Positions 1 through 10,300 are shown, counted from the stretch's first letter. The stretch is DNA of 64,000 bases from Saccharofermentans sp. (GCA_016292135.1 JAEFAZ010000009.1:1-64000); one strand, 5' to 3'. Translations and numbers: made by a program. The notes: generated from the letters alone by a model not told the origin.

Positions 1-70
1 ATTTTTAATGCCTTCTCAAGTACCAAAAAATACCCGATTTTCAAAGTCTTGTTGACATTTTGTTGACATG

Positions 71-103
71 AAAAATTGAAAGCCCCTGTTTTAGGGACTT
101 TCA
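71..103 (-). terminator. Intrinsic terminator of guaA
   Basis: An inverted repeat (GAAAGCCCCT / AGGGACTTTC, one mismatch) lies just beyond the guaA stop. On the minus strand it is followed by a T-rich tract (CAATTTTT), as expected of a rho-independent terminator. Confidence 0.75.
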
Positions 104-115
104 AGCGTTTTGCGA

Positions 116-1096
116 TTATTCGTACTCGACCGTGGCCGGGGGCTTGGGAGTGTAGTCGAAGAGCACTCTGTTGATGCCGGGAACTTCTGTGATGATCCTC
201 TGTACGAGGTGATCGATCAGTTCGTCGGAGAGGTGCTCTACTGTAACTTCCATAACGTCCGTTGTGTTGATGGCACGGATGATGCAGGGCCAGTCAAATG
301 TTCTCTTGCCATCCTTGACGCCTGTGGACTTGAAGTCGGGTACTACTGTGAAGTACTGCCATACCTTGCCCTCGAGGCCGTTCTTTGCGAATTCTTCTCT
401 GAGGATAGCATCAGATTCCCTGACTGCTTCGAGACGGTCACGTGTGATCGCACCGGGACATCTTACGCCGAGTCCGGGACCCGGGAAGGGCTGACGATAG
501 ACCATGTTGTCGGGGAGGCCTAACTGCTTACCTACGACACGTACCTCATCCTTGAAGAGGATACGTACGGGTTCAACGAGTTCGAAGTTCATGTCGTCGG
601 GAAGTCCGCCTGCATTGTGGTGAGCCTTGATGCCGGCATCACTCTCGAGGATGTCGGGCCAGATCGTGCCCTGTGCGAGGAACTCGATACCGTCGAGCTT
701 CCTTGCTTCTTCAGCGAATACTTCAATGAATTCACCGCCGATGATCTTTCTCTTCTGTTCGGGATCAGTTACACCTGCGAGCTTATCCAGGAACCTGTCT
801 GTGGCATCAACATAGATAAGATTTGCACCGAGCTCTTCACCGAAGACCTTGATGACCTGTTCGGGCTCTCCCTTACGCAAGAGTCCATGGTTAACGTGAA
901 CACATACGAGCTGCTGACCGATCGCCTTGATGAGCATAGCTGCAACGACAGATGAATCAACGCCGCCTGACAGGGCGAGCAAAACCTTCTTGTCACCTAC
1001 CTGATCCTTAAGCATCTTGATGCGCTCTTCAATGTAGGCATCGGCAAGCTCGGGAGTCGTGATCCTGACCATATTATCGGGACGTACTTCCAACAT
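116..1096 (-). CDS. guaA: GMP synthase, ATP-pyrophosphatase (synthetase) subunit, stand-alone
   Basis: Catalyses ATP-dependent amination of XMP to GMP in purine synthesis. The 326-residue protein matches only the C-terminal half of bacterial GuaA. The PP-loop SGGVDSS sits at residues 43-49, followed by the conserved FLAQGT, GGLPDDM and RQPFPGPGL motifs and a C-terminal KPPATVEYE dimerisation tail. The N-terminal class I glutaminase domain of usual ~510-residue GuaA is absent and no such domain is encoded nearby. A strong SD (AGGAGG) precedes the ATG, so this start is not a truncated assembly artefact. It may work with a separate glutaminase subunit, as in archaea, or use free ammonia. The family is certain; the partner is unknown. 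Confidence 0.93.
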   Translation of the reverse strand: MLEVRPDNMVRITTPELADAYIEERIKMLKDQVGDKKVLLALSGGVDSSVVAAMLIKAIGQQLVCVHVNHGLLRKGEPEQVIKVFGEELGANLIYVDATDRFLDKLAGVTDPEQKRKIIGGEFIEVFAEEARKLDGIEFLAQGTIWPDILESDAGIKAHHNAGGLPDDMNFELVEPVRILFKDEVRVVGKQLGLPDNMVYRQPFPGPGLGVRCPGAITRDRLEAVRESDAILREEFAKNGLEGKVWQYFTVVPDFKSTGVKDGKRTFDWPCIIRAINTTDVMEVTVEHLSDELIDHLVQRIITEVPGINRVLFDYTPKPPATVEYE

Positions 1097-1146
1097 AATG
1101 AAACCTCCTGTAGAGAATCAAAATTCAATAAGGAGATTATAGCACA

Positions 1147-1608
1147 TTAGTCGCGTTCAAATGCAGCCCATAATCCAGTAACTATGACCATGAATAATGC
1201 CAGGATGATAAGATAGTATCCGGGACCGTTCGAGACGATCAGCTGAGATGTAGACTTGCTGCCTGTAAGGCCTTCCGAGAATTTCAGCATGATCTTTACG
1301 ATGGACGCGATGGACTCTTTGGTGATGTTGGTATAGATGACCGCATAGATCGATGTAACAAAATTGGCGAGCGCGATGATGGCAAGCGGCTTCTTGAAGC
1401 CTGCCAGTGTCATCAGGATCGATGCAACATCTGCGATCAGGATGACTATGCCATACCAATACCATTTGTCTCCGTTGTAGAGAAGGCTTATGCTGGCGGT
1501 CTGGGTGAGACTGCCGTCTACCGAAAATTCATAGAACGGTATTACTACGGCAATAGCCGAGATGATACACGCAAGTATAAAGAACAATCCTCTGATTGAA
1601 AATCTCAT
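1147..1608 (-). CDS. Small four-helix membrane protein, unknown
   Basis: 153 residues with four predicted hydrophobic segments (about 7-28, 52-72, 74-95 and 130-148), a short loop after the first helix and a roughly 30-residue loop before the last. I do not recognise a family. The start at 1608 is chosen because AGGAGGGG lies about six bases upstream. The open frame extends 22 codons further upstream with no SD. It is upstream of guaA on the same strand, but about 50 bases of AT-rich sequence separate them, so co-transcription is uncertain. Function unknown. Confidence 0.7.
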   Translation of the reverse strand: MRFSIRGLFFILACIISAIAVVIPFYEFSVDGSLTQTASISLLYNGDKWYWYGIVILIADVASILMTLAGFKKPLAIIALANFVTSIYAVIYTNITKESIASIVKIMLKFSEGLTGSKSTSQLIVSNGPGYYLIILALFMVIVTGLWAAFERD

Positions 1609-1740
1609 ATTATCCCCTCCTGTATGAACAGTAGTTTCCTCCATAAAAATATAACAAAACAGTAAGCCCGTCAACCTGAGGACCCTTCCCGCGGCAGTCT
1701 GATGATATAATATTCATGAGCATCTAAAGGAGATATATTT

Positions 1741-2553
1741 ATGGATATCTATGTAAATAAGTTCACGGCAGACGGGGTCTCGATGAAATACATGAAGTTC
1801 GGGAAAGGCGCTAAGACCATGGTGATCATTCCCGGTCTTTCCATAAAGAGTGTTATTGAATCTGCTGATGCCGTAGCAAATCAGTACAGGTCTATGACGG
1901 ATGATTTCACGGTATATCTTTTCGACCGCAGGGATGACCTGCCGGATAGTTATACGATAGAGGAAATGGCAGAAGATACCTTTATCGCGGTCAAGGGATT
2001 GGGTCTCGAAAACATATACCTTTTCGGTGCGTCACAGGGAGGCATGATAAGCCTTGTCATCGCTGCAAGACATCCCGAACTTGTCGCAAGACTTGCAGTA
2101 GGTTCAACCTGCGCCCGTTTCGATGCTTCGGATAATCCTGCCATAGGGGAATGGATACGCCTTGCCAAAGAGCGTAAAGGAGTCGAACTCTTTATGGATT
2201 TCGCATCCAGGCTCTATCCTGCATCCATCGCCGAGTCGCTCAAGGACTTCCTTATCAGTTCCGGCAGTTCAGTGACCGATGAAGAATTTGAACGGTTCAT
2301 AACCCTTGCCGAGGGCACTGCGGGTTTTGACATAAGGGATGAACTTCCGGCGGTCCGTTGTCCCGTTCTCGTACTGGGTTCCGAGGATGATGCCGTCGTA
2401 GGAAAAGAAGGCTCATACGAGATTTATTCCATACTTTCCCGGGGCGGCAGAGCCCGGATCCATATGTACTGTGACAAAGGTCATGCATCGTTTGACACGG
2501 CGGAAGATTACAGGGACAGATTAACTGCTTTCTTCCTAAAGGCTTCCGAATAA
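1741..2553 (+). CDS. Alpha/beta hydrolase
   Basis: 270-residue cytoplasmic alpha/beta-fold hydrolase. The nucleophile elbow GASQGG puts Ser98 as nucleophile. A candidate acid lies in LGSEDD near residue 220, and the catalytic His in DKGHASF near residue 247. The N-terminal VIIPGLS would supply the oxyanion hole. No signal peptide. The substrate cannot be told from sequence. AAAGGAG precedes the ATG and a TATAAT -10 hexamer lies at 1706-1711. It is 40 bases upstream of the MutS-like gene, likely in one transcript. Confidence 0.85.
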   Translation: MDIYVNKFTADGVSMKYMKFGKGAKTMVIIPGLSIKSVIESADAVANQYRSMTDDFTVYLFDRRDDLPDSYTIEEMAEDTFIAVKGLGLENIYLFGASQGGMISLVIAARHPELVARLAVGSTCARFDASDNPAIGEWIRLAKERKGVELFMDFASRLYPASIAESLKDFLISSGSSVTDEEFERFITLAEGTAGFDIRDELPAVRCPVLVLGSEDDAVVGKEGSYEIYSILSRGGRARIHMYCDKGHASFDTAEDYRDRLTAFFLKASE

Positions 2554-2593
2554 GGTATCATACAAAAAAGGATAGTAATAAGGAGGCGCAAAA

Positions 2594-4306
2594 ATGGCTG
2601 CTGCAGATACCGCTCAGATGAGCCTGCTGTTTTTCGGCAAACCTGATGACTACAAAGTAATGAGTGAGGAGACCCTTCACGATCTGGGTCTTGATTCTCT
2701 CGCAAAGAGCGTAACGGAAGAACCCAAGGAGCAGCTCCTGATACTCCGCATCCTCGCCCAGATGAACCCTTCCTACGAGGAAGCAGTCCTGAGGCAGGAC
2801 ATATTCAACGATCTTCTTAATCTCCCCGAAAAGAGAAAAGAACTCCTGGATCTTTTCAACAGGATCGAATATCTCAAGGATTACGGTTCATGGCGCAAGA
2901 GCGCAGAAGACAAGCCCGACCTCTGGGATCTTATGCACAGGATGGAAGAGATCCATTCCTACATCATGGCAGTCGAGGAACTGCGAAAGACCCTGGATGA
3001 CCCCGCGATCAAAGCTGAAGGTCTTGTCTCTTTGAAAAAGTGCATTGACGATATCTACGAAGAGGCATGTTTTGCCGCAATGAAAAAAGACATCGAAAAC
3101 CTGCGCACGGAGTCTTCCTGCATACAGAGTCTCACTGTCGGGATCAATGTCAATTCGAGGTTCGAAGCCGAGAGTCTGGGTCTCATTTCCGTTAATTCCA
3201 AACAATTCAAGAAATCGAACATCGTCGGCAACTTTGCGGATGCGATCGCTTCCAGGGACCGTATCAGGGACGATACCGAATGGGACGGTGACATGCGCGT
3301 CATCCCGGCAAGCATCTCCGACAGGGAGAGTTCCATCAACATGCTGGACCGCCAGGTAACAGCGATCAACCTGATGAAGAACCCCCTGTTTATGTCAAGA
3401 TCAACTCTCTCCGCTGTCCCTGACGGTGACGGATCGATAAGCTCATCTCTCTACCTTGCGAATGCCGCATCCAAGATGACGGGACATATCGTCAAGAAGC
3501 TAAGGACCGTATTATCACGTTATACCGATGTCTCGATCGTCACGATATCAAAGCTCATACCCGAACTTATCTACTACATCAGATTCGCCGAGTATATCGA
3601 AAAGCAGACTAAAGCCGGAATGACATTCTGCAAGCCTTCTGTCATGAGAAGTGACAAAGGTCCTTATATGAAAGCGGAAGGATTCTACAATCTCAAGCTC
3701 ATAGATGCCGTCAAGAATGCGGACGAGATCGTTGCCAATGATCTTGTTTTCGATAAAGACCACATGATCTATCTTCTTACGGGTGCCAACAGGGGCGGCA
3801 AGACCACGCTCACCCAGGCGGCAGGACAGCTCTACGTACTTGCCCAGGGCGGCATATATGTGCCCGCGGTAAATTTCGAATATACGCCCGTCGACATGAT
3901 CTTCACCCACTTCCCCGCTGACGAGGACAAGACCACGGATCTCGGAAGGCTGGGCGAAGAATGCGTAAGGTTCAAAGAGATCTTCACAGAAGCTACCTCC
4001 GAAAGTCTCATCCTTCTTAACGAGACCTTTTCGACGACTTCTTTCGAGGAAGGATATTATATCGCGACCGATGCGGTCCGCGCACTGACTTCCAGGAACA
4101 TCCGTGTCATCTACAACACGCACATGCATAAGCTCGCCGTCGATTCGCAGGACAAGGAGAAGGGCATCTCTTCGATCGTCATGCAGACAGACAACGGCAA
4201 GAGATCCTTCAAAGCCGTGCTGATGCCTCCGGAAGGTCTGTCCTACGCAAGGGATATCGCCGAGAAATACGGAGTCACCTACGAGATGCTGACTGGCGGA
4301 AAATAA
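2594..4306 (+). CDS. MutS-like DNA-binding ATPase (MutS domain V protein)
   Basis: 570 residues, much shorter than MutS1 (about 860) and lacking the N-terminal mismatch-recognition domain. Residues 1-380 look like the helical core/clamp region. The C-terminal ATPase has Walker A GANRGGKTT (Lys403) and a Walker B-like strand LILLNE (Asn476-Glu477), where canonical MutS has Asp-Glu. The following FSTTSFEEG replaces the RGTSTFDG loop of MutS. It belongs to a short MutS-related family common in Clostridia whose role in repair or recombination is not established. Good SD (AAGGAGG). It follows the hydrolase gene by 40 bases. Confidence 0.85.
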   Translation: MAAADTAQMSLLFFGKPDDYKVMSEETLHDLGLDSLAKSVTEEPKEQLLILRILAQMNPSYEEAVLRQDIFNDLLNLPEKRKELLDLFNRIEYLKDYGSWRKSAEDKPDLWDLMHRMEEIHSYIMAVEELRKTLDDPAIKAEGLVSLKKCIDDIYEEACFAAMKKDIENLRTESSCIQSLTVGINVNSRFEAESLGLISVNSKQFKKSNIVGNFADAIASRDRIRDDTEWDGDMRVIPASISDRESSINMLDRQVTAINLMKNPLFMSRSTLSAVPDGDGSISSSLYLANAASKMTGHIVKKLRTVLSRYTDVSIVTISKLIPELIYYIRFAEYIEKQTKAGMTFCKPSVMRSDKGPYMKAEGFYNLKLIDAVKNADEIVANDLVFDKDHMIYLLTGANRGGKTTLTQAAGQLYVLAQGGIYVPAVNFEYTPVDMIFTHFPADEDKTTDLGRLGEECVRFKEIFTEATSESLILLNETFSTTSFEEGYYIATDAVRALTSRNIRVIYNTHMHKLAVDSQDKEKGISSIVMQTDNGKRSFKAVLMPPEGLSYARDIAEKYGVTYEMLTGGK

Positions 4307-4372
4307 TACTTCCCTCAAAATATATTAGTGATATACTCGTCTCTATGAATTTAAACAGATAAGGAGATAAGT

Positions 4373-4984
4373 ATGAAAAACTTTAGCAAGATCCTGATCA
4401 CATCCGCAGTATGCGCATCTTTTATGCTCTCTGCTGCTGCATGTTCAGGCAAGACGGAATCAACAACAACCACAACATCCGGGACAACAACGGAAGCTTC
4501 AACATCAGAAACGACAACGACTGCTTCAGAATCTTCTTCAGAGTTTTCCAAGGACACGGAAGGTCCTGCAGGCAACGGCGCAGATAACACAGATGCTTCT
4601 TCTGCATCTTCCGCTCCCGCCAAGATAACGGTCGAATATGCTGACGAAGATACGATCGATAAGGAAACATGCACTTTCATAAGCCTTGATAAAGAAGGCG
4701 TGATCACCTCGATCATATTCAGCACAGATGTCGAGGTCAAGGACTTCAAGATCCTCTCTCTCGAGTTCACGGATGCAGACGAAAACGGCAAGCCCCAGTA
4801 CAAGTATAATTCGGCATATTCACAGCCTTCTCTTGTTCCCGGAAATGATCTCGTTGCAGATTTGCTTTTCGCAGGTGACATCCCCAACTACGGATTCAGT
4901 TATATCGATACTGACGGCACATTGAAGCTCTTCGCCCTCGGTCTTAGCGGCGAGGACGGATCTATCGTAGTAACAGAGATCTAA
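4373..4984 (+). CDS. Putative secreted lipoprotein with Thr/Ser-rich linker
   Basis: 203 residues. A signal peptide ends in a lipobox-like SAAAC (Cys24), then comes a Thr/Ser/Glu-rich linker (about 25-80) and a roughly 120-residue globular domain of unknown family. The lipidated Cys would anchor it outside the membrane, the linker acting as a wall-spanning spacer. AAGGAG is placed eight bases before the ATG. It ends five bases from the convergent membrane protein gene with no terminator between. No enzymatic motif is visible. Confidence 0.75.
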   Translation: MKNFSKILITSAVCASFMLSAAACSGKTESTTTTTSGTTTEASTSETTTTASESSSEFSKDTEGPAGNGADNTDASSASSAPAKITVEYADEDTIDKETCTFISLDKEGVITSIIFSTDVEVKDFKILSLEFTDADENGKPQYKYNSAYSQPSLVPGNDLVADLLFAGDIPNYGFSYIDTDGTLKLFALGLSGEDGSIVVTEI

Positions 4985-4988
4985 CCTG

Positions 4989-6905
4989 TTATTCAGCCGT
5001 AAGGCGAACGGAAGTAAGTTCCTTAAACTGCTCTATGTCTTTGTTTAAGACATAGACAGTGCAGACATTCACATCCAGTCCCTCGATCTGTTTGGTGTCG
5101 TAACTGACCTTGCAAAGACCGGTTTCTTCAAGTTCACCGATAATATCTTCGACCTGATCGCTGTATTCAAAAGCCAGCATCAGGTCTTTTTTCTTCACCT
5201 TGTAACTTTGGATCGTGCCGTATACATTACGTCTTATGTCATCTTCAGACTGGCTTATGTATGGGAAGTCCCCGCAGAGCTGCAATATATGTCTGGATGA
5301 CTCTTCGCCGAGGAAGGCATGGATATGACCGTATGTTCCCTGCACTGCGATGAATATGTCGTATTTACTGTTCGTATTGCCGAGGTTGAACTCGTCCTTC
5401 TTCATGGTGACATCGGGAGCATCACTTCCAAGCGCGAGATCCTGCATGTAACGGGAGACAGCAACGGAATGGTGGGCCAGGTGCCTCTGTGAATGCGGAT
5501 CATTGGCGATCTCGCTGAAATAACCTATCTGCGGGATCAGCATGACCGCAGATAATACGACTGCCCCGATGTAAGAGTAATTCTCTTTTATCTTTGTGAT
5601 CCTGCTGATGATCTCTGCAAGACCGAACACTCCGGAAACGATAATGAACGAGATAAAAGGCGCAGATATCAGGATCCTGAAATCATATGCCAGTGAGACC
5701 ACGCATCCCGCGATCGGGATCAGTGCGAATACGATCGTGCAAAACTTCTTTTTCGCGAGAAGGAATAAGATCCCCAGGACGAAGAACACGAGATAGAACC
5801 ATGGGAATACGGGGTAGTCCTGAGAGAACTGCCTTTGTCCCGTGCTCTCTCCGAACAGCACTTCAGCCAGGACTTTGAGATTTTCGATAACAGGTTCAAG
5901 CCCTCTTTCGGAAACCTGCTCGAAAAAGTCTTTCATAATCGAATCCTGTCTTATGTTGTACTGCACTCTGTGAGTCAGGATGTAAGCATACAAAGGAGCT
6001 GCGGCCGCAAAGTATCCTGCGGTCCCCATGAGGCATGCAGGCAGGTGGTCTTTGAGACTGTTTCTGTCCTTGATGAGATAGTAGACTGCATATAGCCCGC
6101 CCACGATAAGGAGGCCCCAGATATACTGTTTCCCCATTATCGCGCTGCTCATGGTGAGGCCTGCAAATATGCCTCCTATCGCTCCGCACAGCATCGACTT
6201 TCTCTTACATGCCCTGACAACAAAATAGAAAGATATCATGAGAAGCGGTCCGCAGATGGCGTATCTGTGGCCCATATAGACCTGTGTGAATTCGAGGGGC
6301 AGGAACATCAAGGTCAGTGCCGAGCAGACGGATATATAGATGTTGTCCGTCAGCTCTTTTACCGACAGCATCGTGAACATCAAGGTTATCCAGCCCAAGA
6401 ACATAAGAGCTGCATTAAAGACTTGAAGATTATATCCGAAAAGGCGGAAAAATATCGTGATGTAGTAATGGAATACGAGCTCGCGGCTTATCCCTCCTAT
6501 GTTGCTGTCGAAAAATATTATCTCGAACCTGTCGTCAGCAAAACACTTGAGTCTCGCATCGAAGATATCCCATGCAGCATCATCGAACAGGCCGTTGCTG
6601 TTCCAGGGCGCCGTGCTTATCTTGCCAAGATGGACCAGAAGATATACGATGCTCAAGCCGATGACTGACACCAGGATCTGTTTGTGTTTCAATATTCCCT
6701 TGAAATCAAATGACATAAAACGGCGGCATGACAACACGAGCATGACCATGGAAAGAGGGTAGGTAAAATACACCGGGACGTTGCTGTCCGTGACCTCCAG
6801 ATACATGAGAAGAGTAGCAGTAAAACTGACCGCCATGAAGACCAGCGATATTATGAAAAAGATCTTGTCGATCTTCTTTAACCTTTCAGTGTCGATCAAC
6901 TTCAT
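4989..6905 (-). CDS. Multi-pass membrane protein, GT-C glycosyltransferase-like
   Basis: About 638 residues with roughly ten or more transmembrane helices over the first two-thirds and a soluble C-terminal domain. An acidic pair (DDAAWD) in the first long extracytoplasmic loop is typical of GT-C enzymes that use lipid-linked sugars, such as PMT and ArnT, so a cell-surface glycosylation role is plausible but unproven. The open frame begins at a TTG (6929) with no SD. The ATG at 6905 has AGAAGG upstream and is preferred. A TATAAT-like hexamer lies near 6945. Confidence 0.65.
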   Translation of the reverse strand: MKLIDTERLKKIDKIFFIISLVFMAVSFTATLLMYLEVTDSNVPVYFTYPLSMVMLVLSCRRFMSFDFKGILKHKQILVSVIGLSIVYLLVHLGKISTAPWNSNGLFDDAAWDIFDARLKCFADDRFEIIFFDSNIGGISRELVFHYYITIFFRLFGYNLQVFNAALMFLGWITLMFTMLSVKELTDNIYISVCSALTLMFLPLEFTQVYMGHRYAICGPLLMISFYFVVRACKRKSMLCGAIGGIFAGLTMSSAIMGKQYIWGLLIVGGLYAVYYLIKDRNSLKDHLPACLMGTAGYFAAAAPLYAYILTHRVQYNIRQDSIMKDFFEQVSERGLEPVIENLKVLAEVLFGESTGQRQFSQDYPVFPWFYLVFFVLGILFLLAKKKFCTIVFALIPIAGCVVSLAYDFRILISAPFISFIIVSGVFGLAEIISRITKIKENYSYIGAVVLSAVMLIPQIGYFSEIANDPHSQRHLAHHSVAVSRYMQDLALGSDAPDVTMKKDEFNLGNTNSKYDIFIAVQGTYGHIHAFLGEESSRHILQLCGDFPYISQSEDDIRRNVYGTIQSYKVKKKDLMLAFEYSDQVEDIIGELEETGLCKVSYDTKQIEGLDVNVCTVYVLNKDIEQFKELTSVRLTAE

Positions 6906-7020
6906 TAATTGTTCCGTGCCTTCTTTCAAGATAAAGATAATATAACATTATATCCTTCCAAGGTGAAATCCTGCAGCAATGAAGCGGATCAAGTGGGATG
7001 CGTATACAATTCATCAAAAA

Positions 7021-7080
7021 GTGACACAAATCAGCTATTTTAGTGACACATGTGTCACAAAAAAGGCTGTTTTGCGTCAC
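7021..7080. promoter_or_regulatory. 16-bp perfect palindrome with flanking half-sites
   Basis: GTGACACATGTGTCAC at 7043-7058 is a perfect palindrome. A further GTGACACA half-site starts at 7021 and a GCGTCAC half-site ends at 7080. It lies about 140 bases upstream of the minus-strand membrane protein gene and downstream of the tRNA. The symmetry suits a dimeric repressor operator, but no regulator is encoded next to it. Confidence 0.4.
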
Positions 7081-7111
7081 TTAAGCGGTTAATCGCACCA
7101 CGGTTAAGCGA

Positions 7112-7183
7112 AGAAACACCTTGCTGCAAGTTCCGCAGACGCAAAGCGTCGAGGACCTGTTCGCGGCCAAGCAAGGTGTTTCT
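7112..7183 (-). other. Long structured hairpin downstream of tRNA-Arg
   Basis: Two perfect 14-base arms (AGAAACACCTTGCT and AGCAAGGTGTTTCT, at 7112-7125 and 7170-7183) enclose 44 bases. These can form nested stems, including GACGC-TTT-GCGTC and an outer CCGC/GCGG. It begins eight bases beyond the tRNA 3' end. No T-run follows directly, so it is not a standard terminator. It could be a processing signal, a small RNA or a palindromic repeat element. Confidence 0.5.
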
Positions 7184-7190
7184 GAGCGTA

Positions 7191-7265
7191 TGGCACCCCC
7201 AGCAGGAATCGAACCCGCACCAACAGTACCGGAAACTGTCGTTCTATCCATTAAACTATGGAGGC
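7191..7265 (-). tRNA. tRNA-Arg (anticodon CCG)
   Basis: A 75-nt cloverleaf including an encoded CCA. The acceptor pairs GCCTCCA with TGGGGGT (two G-U pairs). The D-arm contains TTTAATGGATA, the anticodon arm is ACAGT-TTCCGGT-ACTGT with anticodon CCG, and the T-arm is GCGGG-TTCGATT-CCTGC. It reads the arginine codon CGG. Confidence 0.95.
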
Positions 7266-7280
7266 TTATTTGACCGTCAT

Positions 7281-7309
7281 ATTATGCCACTTTCAGGACC
7301 TTATCGCAA
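7281..7309 (-). promoter_or_regulatory. Candidate promoter of tRNA-Arg
   Basis: On the minus strand, TTGCGA (7309-7304) and CATAAT (7286-7281) are separated by 17 bases and lie just upstream of the tRNA. The -35 hexamer overlaps the last codons of mfd. Confidence 0.45.
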
Positions 7310-10300
7310 ATTGGAAGGAGTCTCTTTCTCTTCCTTCGGAGACATGAGTTCAAGGAGCTTTACGACCTCTCCGACGGCATCTGCGGGAACGGCAGATGAC
7401 GCCTCATAAGAAAGATATGTATCGGCTGTTGTAACGATGCGGACACGCGCTGCAAAATCAGGTGACGACATCACGGCTGCGATCGCTTCCATGTCGATCG
7501 AATCCGAGGTGCGGTAGAAAAGCTTGACCATGTTTCCTTTGAAAACTACTTTATTGAATCCGCAGGCAGATGATGCATGCCTTATGTAAGAAACACCTGC
7601 AAGAAGATATATCTCGGGGACCGGAGGACCATATCTGTCGGCAAGTTCTTCAGTCAGTTCGTTATATGCTTTCATGTCACGGATGTCTGCGATCCTTCTG
7701 TATGCGACCATCCTTCCCGTCTCATCGGAGATGTAAGAAGCAGGGATATATGCGTCGCATTCGATCTCGACCCTGATCTCCTCTGCCTTGCGGTCCGCTT
7801 CGTCCGGAACGTCGCCGCCCTCACGGAGCGCCCTTACTTCCTCATCGAGCATTCTGCTGTAGAGCTCATATCCGATCTCGTTCATCTGGCCGTGCTGCTC
7901 TGCACCGAGAAGGGAACCTGCGCCGCGGACTTCCAGGTCACGCATGGCGATCTTGATGCCGGATCCTAGTTCGGTAAATTCGCGGATCGCTTCAAGGCGC
8001 TTTACGGCGGTCTCGTTCATTATCTCTTTGCTGTATGTGAAGTAGGCGTATGCCTGTCTGTCAGACCTTCCCACACGGCCCTTGAGTTGGTAGAGCTGGG
8101 ACAGGCCAAACCTGTCGGAATCGTCCACGATCAGGGTGTTGACGTTGGGCATGTCGACACCGTTTTCGATGATGGTGGTGCAGACGAGGATATCGTATTT
8201 GCCCTTGATGAAATCCCTGACGGTCGAAGACATCTGTGCTTCGTTCATCTGACCGTGGGCGAAGGTAACCCTCGCTCCGGGAATGAGTTTTCTTATGTCT
8301 TCTGCGACCCTGTCGATGTCTGACGTCTTGTTGTGGAGCCAGAAGATCTGACCGCCTCTTCCGATCTCGCGCAGGCAGGCCTGAACGATTATGTCCTCGT
8401 TATATTCCATGACGTAAGTCTGGACGGCGCGGCGGTTGAAAGGAGCCTGTTCGATGACCGAGATGTCGCGGATGCCGGACAGGGACATGTGAAGAGTCCT
8501 CGGGATCGGAGTCGCTGTCAGGGTGAGCACGTCGACTCTTGATTTATGGGCCTTGATCTTCTCCTTGTGATTGACGCCGAAACGCTGCTCCTCGTCGACT
8601 ACAAGGAGCTCGAGGTTACGGGGTTTGACATCGTCGGAGAGAACGCGGTGGGTGCCGATTATGACATCTGCCTTGCCGCTTTCGATGTCAGCAAGATTCT
8701 TCTTTATCTGGGCTGCGGGAACGAACCTGCTTAAGAGAACGACATTGATCGGAACGTCGCCGATCCTCTCGATGAAGTTGTCGTAGTGCTGCTGGGCAAG
8801 GAGGGTCGTCGGTGCCAGCATTATTACCTGGCCGCCGCTCATTACCGATTTGAAGATGGCTCTGAAAGCAACTTCCGTCTTGCCGAATCCGACGTCTCCG
8901 CAGAGGAGCCTGTCCATGGGACGGGAGCTTTCCATGTCCTTCTTGATCTCTGATGCTGCGATGAGCTGGTCCTCGGTCTCGGCGTAAGGAAATTCCGCTT
9001 CGAATTCCTTCTGTTCCTTGCCGTCGGGAAGCGCGCTGTAACCCTTGTTGACCGACCTTGAAGCGTAGATCTTGAGAAGGTCGTAAGCGATCTTCTTGAT
9101 CGACTTCTGGGCTCTCGAACGCGCCCTCTCCCAGTCGCGGCTTCCGATGTGGGAGAGCTTGGGCGTGCGGCCTTCGGGACCGACGTATTTTTGCAGGATG
9201 TTGATGTTTTCGGGAAGGATATAGAGGACTTCCTCACCGTCGTAACAGATCTTGAGATAATCCTTCTTCCCTTCGCCTACTTTAAGATTTACGAGACCCT
9301 CGTAACGGCCGATACCGTAGTCGTCGTGGACCACGAGATCACCCGGCTTGATGTCATCGAAAAAGGTTACTCTCTTGTTGGAGGATCTGCTCTTGACCTT
9401 TCTCGTATTTCCGAAAAGTTCCTGACCGCTGTATACCTCGATCCCTGCCTCGGGATAGACAAAACCTGCTGGCAGCGCCGCATCGATGACAGCGGGGTAG
9501 CAGTCCTGTTCTGCCATCCTGTCCATGAAGGCGGAGATCCTCTCCTCGCCTTTGAGCATGATGACGATGTCGCGCTCACCCTTCCTTGCCGCCTCTTTGT
9601 ACCTTGAGGCAAACTCGGGATCACGTCCGTTATATATCTCGGCAGGGTAGCCTGTTATATCGCATCTGATGCCGCCCGCAAAACCGCCTGATCCTCCGAG
9701 CACTGCAAGCGATACGGTGTGGTGACCCATATCCAGCGCTTTGGTTATCTTAGGTATCGCAAACATCGCTGAAGGCGATGTGGACGGAGCAAGACCTACT
9801 TCATAGGATTCAGCGCATCTGGCGGAATACTCAGCTGCATAAGACCTCATCCTGCTGTCGACCATGGGAAGCTCGTCAACGAAGATCAGAAATCTTCCTG
9901 AGTGATCTATATAATCCAGGACCGAAGCGGGTTCATCGAGGAGGATGCCGATCCACCTTGCAAGACCCGACACCCTCATGCCGTTCTCGATGAGAGTGCA
10001 GTCCGACATGCCCGTATGCTTTAAGACCTTGGCAGCCTTGGCGGCCGTATCGGACTTGAGGTTCATGCCGGAGATGTCCTTTTCGACGGCATCTTCGATC
10101 CTTGAAGTAAGTTCATGTCTTATGGAAGTCTCGAAACAGAATTCCGTGGCAGGATATATCACGAGTTCCTCTATCTCTCCTGCGGATCTCTGGCTGTCCG
10201 TATCGAGCGCTTTTATCTGCTCGACTTCATCGTCCCAGAAATCGATCCTGACAGCGCTTTCGTCACCCGGAACGAAGACGTCGATGATGTCTCCCCTGAC

